Positions 19,254 through 27,821 of a stretch of DNA of 32,418 nt are shown here, in pieces. The DNA lies in the NCBI GenBank assembly GCA_019677205.1, contig JAAMXY010000477.1, positions 1 to 32,418 of the forward strand, read 5' to 3'. Source of the stretch: Pinguiococcus pyrenoidosus. Lineage: Eukaryota > Sar > Pinguiophyceae > Pinguiochrysidales > Pinguiochrysidaceae. The position numbers were made by a program, and so were the translations under genes. Within the stretch, counting starts at the first letter, position 1. Every line of letters begins with the position of its first letter. The notes under the pieces were generated by a model. The model was not told the origin of the DNA, ran no database searches, and worked only from the letters and a program-made list of their open reading frames with translations.

Positions 19254-21537
19254 TCATGCTTGCTCAGCACTTTCTTCTGCGACCTGCTTTCCGCTCTCCT
19301 CTTTCACTTCCTCGGCTTTGGCTGCTCCACGGCCTCCGTCCGGGTCTCCGGCATGCCCCAACCGACGTATGGGCAGCTCCCCTCGGATGATCGCGCCCCT
19401 GGAAATCTTCCTCCAGAAAAGAGCTGACGGCGCCTAGTGGAGACCTCAGTCTTCGGAGTTTGGCAACGCTGCACAAGGTCTTGAACGCCAGCTCACCTCT
19501 TCAAGAAAGTACTCGCGGTCGTAGAAATCAAAATCACGGGGATGCGAAGCGTCGTGTTCGATCTGGGCAGCAAGCTCTGCTGTTTTGGTGCACACGAATG
19601 AGACCATGCTGCCCGTCTCCCGGGTGTTCGTGAAATCCTACCAATTCTTTGCCGCACGTGTTCCTCCGATCCAGGCTCCTGGCATCGGCTCAGCTGCACG
19701 CTCAATCGCTGCTTCTCGGCCATTTGCTCCTGCCAATACTTGGTTAGCGGAACCTCGACAAAGCGTTGGTGGGCTCCATCCTCGTCACCTTTGTCCTCTG
19801 CTTCGTGAACGCCCAGTCCGCGAAGGTCATCAGGCGCGACTGCTGCAGCGCACGCGATCCGGAACCGATGTTGCTCAGAATGAACTCGACACCGACGGGC
19901 ACTTTGACGAACAGCTCCGAATCGGGATGGCACACCACGGCCCGCGCGTCGACTCTGTTGAGGGCGTAGTAGCTTGAGTGCTTCCGCACATTGGCCAAGG
20001 TGTCACCGCGGAGATGCTGCACTAGTCGCTCGTTCTTGTCGTAGGTTTTCGGCGTCCACCACTGAATCATGGACGTACTGTCCGCTGTGAGGAGCTCGTA
20101 GGTCTCCTCGAACGATCGGATGGGCGCACAGGATTCCTGTGGCAAGAGTTTCCGTCACGACACTTTTCCGCAAGCGTGCCAAGATCCCATCCCGTACCGA
20201 GAGAACGACGAACTTGACGTTTTCCGGGTCCTTTAAGGCAATCTCGAGCAGGTGAATCACCGAGGGAAGGGAGTGTAGGTAGCTTGTCGGTACCGCATGC
20301 ACGGCCCTGCGCAAGAACGGCTACACGTCAGCGCACCCGTCCCATAGGTTCGACTGAAGAGAGGTGACTGCACCTGCTTTTGAACACTTCTTGAGTCATC
20401 TGGTCGTAATGCTTTGGATGCACATAGATGTTGTACAAAGAGGGATCGGCCGCTCCGAAGAAAGCAGACCATATCTCACTGCAGTTCACGTCGTCGATGG
20501 TGATGAAAAGGAATGCAATCTACGGGGCAAGGGGGATCGGATCGAGGAAGGTGAGAAGGGAGTGCGGTGGCCAAGCCTCGGGTCGACCTGCTTGCCTTCT
20601 TCTTGTGCACCGACTCCTGCACCCGGTCTTCCACGTGACGTTCGTCCTGCGCAGGGCCGCCCTTCTTTCTCTTGAGTTGCCCCGCGCTCAGCTCGTCCAG
20701 CAGATCGCCAAAGCTGCTCGACGCTTGGGGAGCTCGCTGTCGCTTCCTCTTGCGGAACCTCTCCAGCTTCGACGTGGCCTTCGCTGGCCCCCGAGCGGAA
20801 CTCCCTCCAGCTTTGCTTGGCGACGCAGCCAGCACGAAGAAATCGCCGTCATCCTGCAGCAGACAGAATAAGCCATGAGCATTGCGAACAACGAGCCAAA
20901 ACACTATCAGAAGGATCCAGGATTACTTCCTGTGCTGTGCGCTCTTGTCCGAGCAGTCGAACTGCTTCGCTGACGTCCGCGAAGAAGTATCCATCTCCCC
21001 AGACTTGCGCATTCGGAAACGTCTGCACGCATCGGCGGAGGACTTTCAGATACCGCTTTGGCACTTGGATTGCAAAGAAGGAGTTTCACTCAGTGGCAGT
21101 GTCCAAGGCCTCTGTTGCATCGTTTCTCTTCTTGTTTGACAACAGGGGGGCGCATCGATCGTACCACTCGATGAGTGAATGTAAACGATGTCCACTTCCA
21201 TGTTCTTGGTCTCCTCAAAGCTCTGCTCAGGCGACCGTTGCAGTAGCTGTACAATCTGCGGCGACGAAAGCGCATTCTTCTGGGTCTTCGCGGCGAAGGA
21301 TTCACAAATCAGTGGCCAAGAAACGATTCAGCCACTGTGCACAGAAGCCACGTCCGCAAATACCTCAAACGCTTGGTGGAGATTCTCGCCCACGAAGTCG
21401 TCTCCAAGAGCATCCACCACGGTGACCGCCTCAACTTGAGGCTGTGCAGCTATCCAAAGCGCCAAAAACGAGGTTTCTCCGCCCTTGAAAGCCGAGAACT
21501 CCAACTTAAATCTCGCGTATCTTAACTCGTATCCCAT
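19254..21537 (-). CDS. Putative methyltransferase-like plus GT14 (core-2/I-branching) glycosyltransferase fusion, ten exons
   Basis: Predicted 547 residues. Exons on the minus strand: 21537-21364, 21285-21165, 21063-20927, 20853-20596, 20519-20374, 20306-20198, 20136-19789, 19729-19700, 19637-19497, 19433-19254. Phases agree throughout. Residues ~10-155 resemble a class I SAM methyltransferase of the Methyltransf_24 type: LEFSAFKGGETSFLALWIA, VEAVTVVDALGDD, MEVDIVYIHSSS, WGDGYFFADVSEAV, DGDFFVL. A basic linker follows. From about 228 a GT14 domain begins: KIAFLFITIDDVN, IWSAFFGAADPSLYNIYVHP, ALKDPENVKFVVLSESCAPI, SSYYALNR, TFADW, then HPRDFDFYDREYFLEE and ALFWRKIS. GT14 enzymes transfer GlcNAc or Xyl in the Golgi; no clear signal anchor is seen, so the start may be upstream. 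The 20595-20520 intron needs a GC donor. The 30-nt exon is uncertain. Confidence 0.68.
20520..20595 (-). other. Proposed GC-AG intron joining the methyltransferase and GT14 parts
   Basis: The donor reads AAG/GCAAGC and matches the GC-AG consensus. The acceptor is CCGTAG before ATTGCATTCC. The nearby GT at 20587 would be in phase 2, whereas the acceptor requires phase 0. GT alternatives farther upstream in phase 0 exist, so the donor choice is not certain. Confidence 0.5.
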
Positions 21538-22068
21538 CCTCTCAATACCTCCGCATGGCTCCTGCGCCCCGCACCCAGCGCAAGTACTCTGGCTGGCTTC
21601 GCAAGCGCCTGAACTCTCGACGGCAGCGCCGCAGGATACATTTCGGTGCCTCGAATCGGCGTTTTGGCCCTCAAAGCAGTGTTGCGCGTGCGTCGCTCAG
21701 GATCGATACTGAGCTGTGCCTGCAGGCGTCGCGCTCCGGAGCGCCCCGAAGCGTCGAGACGGACGGAAATGTCACGCGAAAAATGCCCCGAAAACACTCA
21801 AAAGCGTTTACGCGGTTCTCTGGCTTTCGCGCGCCGGAGTCGGTGGAGAGCGCCGCTTTGAGCTGTCCACGCAATTTTTAGAGGTGAGCAAAGGGTGGAA
21901 CCCTGCTTGTGGCTGCTTTCGTTTGCGCGAGTTGGGCGCCGCTGCCGCAAGCGGCGAAGTATCGTTACTGCGCAGGGGCAAAGAGCGCAGCGCCGCCGAG
22001 AGACGTTGGAGTGGAGAGGGGGAAAAGTGCTGCGTCGGCGTGAAAAGCGAAGTCGGGAGACAGTGGAG
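21538..22068. promoter_or_regulatory. Divergent region between the GT14 fusion and the small proline-rich gene
   Basis: About 530 bp. Frames are open on both strands for over 100 codons, but none shows a recognised family. A strong donor-like GAG/GTGAGC at 21883 leaves open an upstream exon for the plus-strand gene, and the minus frame is open upstream of 21537, so a 5' exon of the fusion is also possible. Confidence 0.35.
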
Positions 22069-22547
22069 ATGTCTGGAATGTGGCGCGGCGTCGACACGAA
22101 ACTCAATGCGTTGCCTGCCGCAGAGGACTGACTGGTGAGACAGTTGGGGCGGCTCCTGGAAGCCAGCGCATGCGAAGTCATGGCCGAGTTCAACATGGTT
22201 CGAGATGAAATCGCCAAGAAGGTCAGCTTCAAACCGCCGCCGCCACCGCGGCCAGGAGCGGTTTCTGGAAAGCGGCAGCCACCACCACCGGCCGCTCGGA
22301 GGTAACAGACGCTCTGCCGCGACGTCGTTGCAGCTTTCACCTGGCTGAGCAGAGGAGCTGACATCTCTGGGCGTCGAATCATGGTTGCAGGCCTCCACCC
22401 TTTGTGCCGCCATCTGCCGAGCCCGCGAGTGAACCGGAAACGACGCCGCGGACTCTGCGGTCGGCGTCACCGCATCGTGACCTGTGGGAGCAGCACCCGG
22501 CAGTGGAGCCGCGTTCAGCGCCGGAGCAGCATCAGGGTACTGAATAA
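22069..22547 (+). CDS. Small proline-rich protein with an in-frame TGA, probably inside a 54-bp intron
   Basis: Not a recognised family. From the ATG at 22069 the frame reads MSGMWRGVDTKLNALPAAED, meets a TGA at 22129-22131, and continues in the same frame with LVRQLGRLLEA and a helix (VMAEFNMVRDEIAKKVSF) into a Pro-rich tail (KPPPPPRPG, QPPPPAARR). A GT-AG intron at 22302-22390 (89 bp, GTAACA to TTGCAG) joins in phase 2 to a second Pro-rich exon, PPPFVPPSAEPASEP, ending EQHQGTE at the TAA at 22545-22547. A GT-AG intron at 22090-22143 would remove the TGA and give 111 residues; a CTGAC branch-like site lies within it. Otherwise the gene is broken, misread, or uses readthrough. The downstream intron supports a real gene. 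Confidence 0.5.
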
Positions 22548-22672
22548 ACGTGCATTGGAATGCAACGGTCGACGGCTACGGCTGTAGGAACCAATGGACT
22601 GACACTTGTTTCTCCGCATTCCTAGACCCTTCTCCTGGGCGGACAGCGAGGAACAACCGATTCACGGGGATC

Positions 22673-24461
22673 ATGTCCGGTGCGTCTTGCCTTGCAATGG
22701 CTTCTAACGTCTGTCGCCTTCTGCTTGGTGTTTTGGGGTTTTGGTGCTTTGGTGTTTTGGGGGTTCGGGGATTTGGTGGTTTGGTGTCTTGGGGGTTTTA
22801 GTCTTTGCCTTTGCCTTGTGAGTTCGGGACGGTGAAAGGTCTAAGCAGATTCATGCTGCAGGTCTCGCGGGAGCCTTCTCGACGAGCAAGGGAACCTTGC
22901 CCGATGCCGATTCGCCCGCGTTGGAGATTTCGGCGCCGTTCAACTTCAAGCACGATACCCATGTCACGCCCAACCGGTACGAAAGGGGAAGCCTGCCTCC
23001 TTGGCCCTGCGCGAGGCTGATACCTGTTGCCCTGGTTTTGGGGATCCACCCAGGGTGACGTCCACGGGCTTCGAGGGCCTACCGGAGGAGTGGAGGCTTG
23101 TTCTGAAGGCGTCCGGTATCACCAAGGACGATGCTGTCGAGCACCCAGACCAAGTGCTGGACGCTCTGCGGTTTCACATGGCCGGCACGCCGCGGCCGCG
23201 GCTGCCCTCGCGAGCAACCCTGGATCGCAACATGGCCCAGGCGGTGAACATCAAGCGCGAGGATCCCGAAGAGACGTACAAGCTGATCAAGAAGCTTGGG
23301 CAAGGGGCGTCGGGCAAAGTCTACGAGGGCATCCACAGGGAGACGGAGGAGCACTGGGCGCTGAAGATGGCGCCAATCGACGAGCTGAAAGATCTCATGA
23401 ACGAGATCGGGCTCCAGTCCATGACGGGGCACCCGAACATCGTGACCTTCAAGGAAGCGTACGTCACCCAGCGAGAGGTGTGCATCGTGCTCGAGCTCAT
23501 GTCCGGGGGGTCGCTGACGGACACGCTGGGACCGCGTGTAAATTTCCCCGAGCCCTTGATAGCCTTCGTTTGCCGCGAGACGCTGCAAGCGCTGTGCTTC
23601 ATGCATCGGTAAGTGGCGCGCACCAAAGGGAGGGACCCGGGAGCACGGAGAGGAAATTGCCTCGAGATCCTGACGGCGGATCCGCCGCAGAAACCATCGC
23701 TTGCACCGAGACATCAAGAGCGACAACATTCTCGTCGAGCCGGATGGGCGGGTGAAGGTCACCGATTTCGGCTTCGCGATCTCTCTCACGAAGGAAAAGG
23801 ACAAGCGCACGAGCGTGGTCGGCACGCCGTACTGGATGGCGCCGGAGCTGATCCGGGGCGTCGAGTACGACGAGAAGATAGATGTCTGGTCGCTGGGTGA
23901 GAGGCGTTCTGCGAGCTATGCCCTTCGGTCGGTCGGATGTCGTTCCTCGCGCTCAACCGGCGGTTTGCCTTCACCAGGAATCACGGCGATTGAAATGGCC
24001 GAGGGAGAGCCGCCCCTGTTGAACGAGCCACCGCTGCGCGCCCTGCTGCTCATCACGATTAACCCCTCCCCTCAACTGCAAAGCCCCGAGGTAGGCAGGC
24101 CATGGCCAACAAACCGTCCGCGTGAGATGCATCCTGGAAAGCTGAGAGGGGTTGCCGCCCAACCCTGTCGTTCGCCTTGCTTCCCCCTTAGCGCTGGTCC
24201 AACGCCTTCGCCGATTTCCTGTCCCAATGTCTAGCGATCGACCCGGACAACCGTGCGAGCGCCGAGGAGCTCCTCCAGCATCCTTTCATTGCTAGCGCAG
24301 GTGAGCGAGGATGTGCATGTGTGCATCTCTGTGGCGCTGTTGTGTTGGTATGGTTGGTCGACGTCGACCTCGACCTCGTCTGATTGGGATGCTTGGTTTC
24401 CACAGGGCCTGCCAGGGATTTTGGCGAGTTCGTGCAGCGACGACTGCGACAGCGACATTAG
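22673..24461 (+). CDS. p21-activated kinase (PAK/STE20 family) with CRIB domain, seven exons
   Basis: Predicted 386-residue Ser/Thr kinase activated by Rac/Cdc42-type GTPases. Exons: 22673-22679, 22862-22976, 23054-23608, 23691-23896, 23978-24090, 24192-24300, 24406-24461, all GT-AG with agreeing phases. The CRIB/autoinhibitory segment [13 protein letters not shown] then GFEGLPEEW lies at 25-53. The kinase domain has [12 protein letters not shown] (122-133), ALK with Lys145, HRDIKSDN (Asp233), DFG (251-253), GTPYWMAPE (270-278), [18 protein letters not shown] and [14 protein letters not shown]. It ends with a basic tail (RRLRQRH). It is shorter than animal PAKs (~500-545), lacking the proline-rich N-terminus, so the CRIB sits almost at the start. 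The first exon holds only ATG TCC G; the phase-1 join to GT CTC GCG supports it, but an upstream start cannot be excluded. Confidence 0.9.
22720..22800 (+). repeat. T/G-rich imperfect repeat in PAK intron 1
   Basis: About 80 bases made almost only of T and G, with units such as TTTTGGGG, TTTGGTG and TTTTGG. It fills the middle of the 182-bp intron 22680-22861 that separates the start codon from the CRIB exon. No protein is encoded. Confidence 0.7.
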
Positions 24462-25179
24462 ATGTTAGAGACGATAGATTTCAAAGAGTGTGAGACAACA
24501 GCGGCTGAAACAACCCAGGTTGACACGATGGATGAAGACGTCTTTTCTGTAGTACCTTCTGGGCTTCGGCCTTGGGTTTTTGGGTGTCTGTGGCTTGCGA
24601 TCCCACTCTGATCCCGCTGTGATCCCGCGATCTTGTCGTGATCGACAACCGCGACGAGAGGGACAACGCTGGGTTGGCAGGCGCGGCGTTCCCTCGTTGG
24701 CACGGAAAGCGCTCCGCTCCAGAGGAATTTCCCACGCTGCCCACGTCAAAACACATATTTGATTCCGTTGCAAGGTTCTGTTATACAAGGCACAAATTCT
24801 GCGAGGGTTGACATCATCATTGATTCTGTCGAGAATTCTCTGTCCAATGAATGACCGCCGGACTGTTTTGCAAAGCAGCGTCATTCGCTGACGGTCGTTG
24901 CTTTGAGTCCAAACATCGATTAATCCTTCAATGAAATAGTCAACCAAGAATCGACGAAGATATCAAGGACTTCTGCAGCTTATTTTTCCACTCGAAAGGC
25001 ATCCTAACGGCGTCGGATGACAATTTCCAAAATTTGCATCGGCCGAGACCAAATTGAAAATGCCTCGACCGCCAAGTTCCGCTTTCTAAGGATCGCACAG
25101 CGTGAAGATAAAAAGCGCGCGTCGGTAGTGCCCGCAATCTCCTCCGTTTGCGCATCTTTTTTCCCCTCCGTGAAGCATC
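24462..25179. other. Intergenic region between the PAK and the Cys-rich gene
   Basis: About 720 bp. A T/G-rich stretch near 24555-24590 is followed by four GATC(CC) motifs at 24599-24645 and then a more A/T-rich part (about 24760-25100) that probably holds the promoter of the downstream gene. A 160-codon minus-strand frame (24465-24947) has no recognised motif and unusual composition, so it is not annotated as a gene. Confidence 0.4.
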
Positions 25180-25626
25180 ATGACTTCCTGCTGCCCGCCT
25201 CTGCGCTACTGCGTGCGCGGCGCGCGCAACTGCTGCCTGAAGCCGCACGAGCGCGAGCTGCTGGACGTCGCCAACGAGCTGTTCGACAAGGTGAACCCGG
25301 ACAAGACGTGGTGGCCCGCGAGCTGCTGCGTGAACGAGAAGCTGGGCAACGCGGAGACCATGCTGCTGCTGCGCACCCTGCGCGACGACAAGAACGAGGA
25401 GGTGGAGCCGTACCGGGAGCTCATGGAGAACTTCGCGGACAATCTGCGCGAGGCGACTGGAGAGCACACGGAGGGCGGCCGCGCGATCACCATCAACGAG
25501 TTCTCGGACGCGCTCATCAAGGCGCTCAACCTGTACATGGCGGACGCCAGCAAGAAGGTCACGCACGCGGTGAAGTTGGAGTACCAGGAGATGCAGCGGG
25601 AGATCGGCGGCACCAGCGAGCTGTAA
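25180..25626 (+). CDS. Unrecognised 148-residue protein with Cys-rich N-terminus
   Basis: I do not recognise a family. The codon use is strongly G/C at third positions, like real neighbouring genes, and the start at 25180 is the first ATG. The N-terminus MTSCCPPLRYCVRGARNCC has five Cys among 19 residues and basic residues, which could be palmitoylation sites for membrane attachment or a metal or disulfide cluster. A further WWPASCC motif lies near residue 45. The remainder is acidic and helical (RTLRDDKNEEVEPYRELMENFADNLREA, then ITINEFSDALIKALNLYMADA). It resembles a small helical bundle or a degenerate EF-hand-like partner, but no canonical calcium loop is visible. Intronless. Confidence 0.65.
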   Translation: MTSCCPPLRYCVRGARNCCLKPHERELLDVANELFDKVNPDKTWWPASCCVNEKLGNAETMLLLRTLRDDKNEEVEPYRELMENFADNLREATGEHTEGGRAITINEFSDALIKALNLYMADASKKVTHAVKLEYQEMQREIGGTSEL

Positions 25627-26127
25627 TTTGGCGCGAGCGAGGCGGGATGGGCGCTGGAAGCTTTGCTTTTACGATCGGCGCTTTCGTCCCGCAGCGATGA
25701 TGGTCAAGGGCTCAGGTTCAAAATCCTGGGTCGCTGGAATGTGATTGAGTTGAACGTATTTCTTTGGTGTAGATGTGCGACGCAGCTTAGGAGACGGCGA
25801 CCCTCGGGACTAGCAGCTTGTCTTCGCTAGTTTCACTGCCCTTCTTCATCAACTGTCCAAGCAGAAGGTCCTTAAGAAATGTCGAATTCCTTCGTTCGGT
25901 GGCCTGGCTCGGCATCATCCCCTGTTGCTTCCTTCGTTTTGGGGGGAAAGGGACGAGGTCGACGGGGGCGAGGGAAAACGGCCCTGGCCCGAATCTTCAT
26001 CCTGGGAGATGGGATAGATCGAGAGAGGCGAAGAGGTTTGGGGGCCATGTAGAGGTAAGGTCGGCGCAATACCACAGCAAGAGAGGTGCACGAGACCAAG
26101 GACTGAGGAAGCGCGGTCATCCCGGTG

Positions 26128-26155
26128 TTTTTTTTTGGGGGGGGGAGGGGGGGGG
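26128..26155 (+). repeat. T9-G9-A-G9 homopolymer tract
   Basis: Nine T, nine G, one A and nine G in direct succession. The G runs could form a G-quadruplex. Exact lengths may suffer from sequencing slippage. Confidence 0.85.
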
Positions 26156-26174
26156 ATTGAGTTCAGTCGTCCGC

Positions 26175-26254
26175 GTTTTGAGGTTTTCAGGTTTTGAGGT
26201 TTTAAGGTTTTGAGGTTTTGAGGTTTTAAGGTTTTGAGGTTTTGAGGTTTTGAG
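26175..26254 (+). repeat. Ten tandem copies of the 8-mer GTTTTGAG
   Basis: Units are GTTTTGAG with three variants: unit 2 has C (GTTTTCAG) and units 4 and 7 have A (GTTTTAAG). The array stops 10 bp short of the stop codon of the DUF4336 gene and would lie in its 3' UTR. The unit resembles T/G-rich telomere repeats such as TTTTGGGG, but the match is not exact. Confidence 0.9.
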
Positions 26255-26264
26255 TTCGATTTGC

Positions 26265-27361
26265 CTATTCTGGATAGAAGGACTGGAACCGCTGCTTCAC
26301 GTCCTTGTCAATGATGAAGCCATGGCATGGTACGATCGTGTTGAAGTCCCACGACAAGATCTGCTGCATCCGCTGCCGCAGTCGGGGAGCGTCCTTGACC
26401 ATGAAAGCCTTGTAGAACGGCAGGAACACCTGTGGCCGCGATGATCCTCATGAGTTGTGCGACGCGGGCGCACCGGAAGGGATACCATTGCGAGGCACGA
26501 GCCGAAGGTGCAGAAGGGGCGCGTACCTGGTCCATGCCAAAGCGCCATAACCGCACGGTCGTTGCCAGTCCCGGATAGTCGTCAACGCCTGGGATGCGCG
26601 TCGTCACCACAAGAAAAGCCGTCAAAAGGGGAAGCTGCCGTAAGGGAAGACCGAAGAGCTGCGGTACCTGGCCAATTCCACCAAAAGTCGGTGACGATGA
26701 GGCTCTTGGTCTCCTTGTGGCAGAAGATGCACTCGTTGAAGAAGGGCTTGCCCGTGAAGGGATTCACCTCGAAGTCCAGAAAGGACACCTCGAAGGCGCC
26801 TTCGAAGAGCGCTTGCGCCTGCTGCGGGTTCGCGGGGATCTCCTCGTCGAAGGGAATGCCCGGGAACTTGGCCTTGCCATCCGGACACACGTAGGACACG
26901 GCGTCAGGGAAGGCCTCGATCCACGGCGCCGCGTACTTCACGTGCTCGTAGTTGGGAGACACCACGTACTTCACCGGCCCCAGCTCCCGCAGCTCCGCCA
27001 GCAGATCGTCGTCCAGCGCCACTGGACTGTGGACCCACAGGCCGCCGCTGGGCAATTGCACAATGGCGCAGCGGCCGCCCACGTCGATGGTGTTCCACAC
27101 GAAGGGCCGCTCGGCCAGCCAAATCCGGTTGCCAGGCCTATCGTGTAGCGGCCGCAGTGTCTGTCCCGTGGGATTCGACCAGGTTTTCTCTCGCGGCTGC
27201 GTCTGCACAGCCATGTTCAGCTTCAAGCTCCTTGACGCCGCCCTCGTAGCGCCGCTGGGGATGCCCAAACTCCGGATTCCCGCCGGCAGAGAAACGAAGC
27301 TCAGCAGAAACAGCACCGCCGCCGCAGAATGCGGCTGAGAAGCTGCTCCACCGCGGCTCAT
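26265..27361 (-). CDS. DUF4336-family protein with N-terminal signal sequence, three exons
   Basis: Predicted 306 residues from exons 27361-26668, 26588-26527 and 26429-26265. The introns are 79 and 97 bp, GT-AG, with phases 1 and 0. DUF4336 proteins look like inactive or divergent metallo-beta-lactamase-fold proteins of unknown function, common in photosynthetic organisms. Family features seen: NRIWLAERPFVWNTIDVGGR, LWVHSPVALDDDLLAELREL, VKYVVSPNYEHVKYAAPW, LIVTDFWWNWPG, and the C-terminal WDFNTIVPCHGFII. After a short polar start, a hydrophobic segment AAAVLFLLSFVSLP (about 14-27) resembles a signal peptide, followed by a Ser/Arg/Ala stretch, so a bipartite plastid-type signal is possible. 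The ATG at 27361 was chosen because upstream in-frame starts are non-ATG. It diverges from the DEX1-like gene. Confidence 0.85.
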
Positions 27362-27821
27362 GATGAAGCTAGAGACTCCAGCCACCCGAGGAGAGCCTTG
27401 GAACGCCTTGGAGAGTCGCAGATTGTGAGCTTAATGAAACGAAACGCCGAAGACGAAGAATCTTTGATGAGAAGAGAAGATGAGAGGTTTGGTTCATCCA
27501 TGTTCGCGACACGGAGAGAGCCGATGCGCGACACCAGCGCGTGTCGTCTTGGCCATCCTGAATGAAAACAAGACCGAGACGATCAGACTTCCCCGCTGAT
27601 TCCCGTATTCGCTCTCCAATATCCAATACCGGTCCTCACGAGGAGAATCGGTTTTCGCCACCTTTCGAATGCGGAAGTGGCGCGAACGCCACACCTTCGT
27701 CCCAAGCGGTGAATCTCAATGCAAATAGTCGCAGGGCTCTCCACCGCCTCCGACTCAGAGCGATTCGAAAGGTCGTGAAGCTCGTCTGGTAGCGCTGCGG
27801 CACAGTGCATCTGAAGCAAAC
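27362..27821. promoter_or_regulatory. Divergent intergenic region between the DUF4336 and DEX1-like genes
   Basis: About 460 bp between outward-facing ATGs, presumably a shared promoter region. No TATA box, repeat or conserved reading frame was recognised. Confidence 0.45.

Larger units (their letters stand above)
25627..26264. other. Tail-to-tail region with homopolymer and telomere-like repeats
   Basis: About 640 bp between convergent genes. It contains T9 followed by G9-A-G9 (26128-26155) and ten GTTTTGAG units (26175-26254). The 5' half shows no recognised coding segment. A 6-bp inverted repeat (CAGCGA/TCGCTG) near 25694-25738 surrounds a T-arm-like GGTTCAAAATCC. Confidence 0.5.

Noticed and set aside
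24465-24947. 160-codon minus-strand open frame downstream of the PAK
   Set aside because: No recognisable domain, mixed composition crossing from G/C-rich to A/T-rich DNA, and no splice or promoter support. Chance open frame is more likely.
25690-25740. tRNA-like T-arm GGTTCAAAATCC flanked by a 6-bp inverted repeat
   Set aside because: The element is too short for a tRNA, the T-loop has one base too many, and no D or anticodon arm could be drawn.
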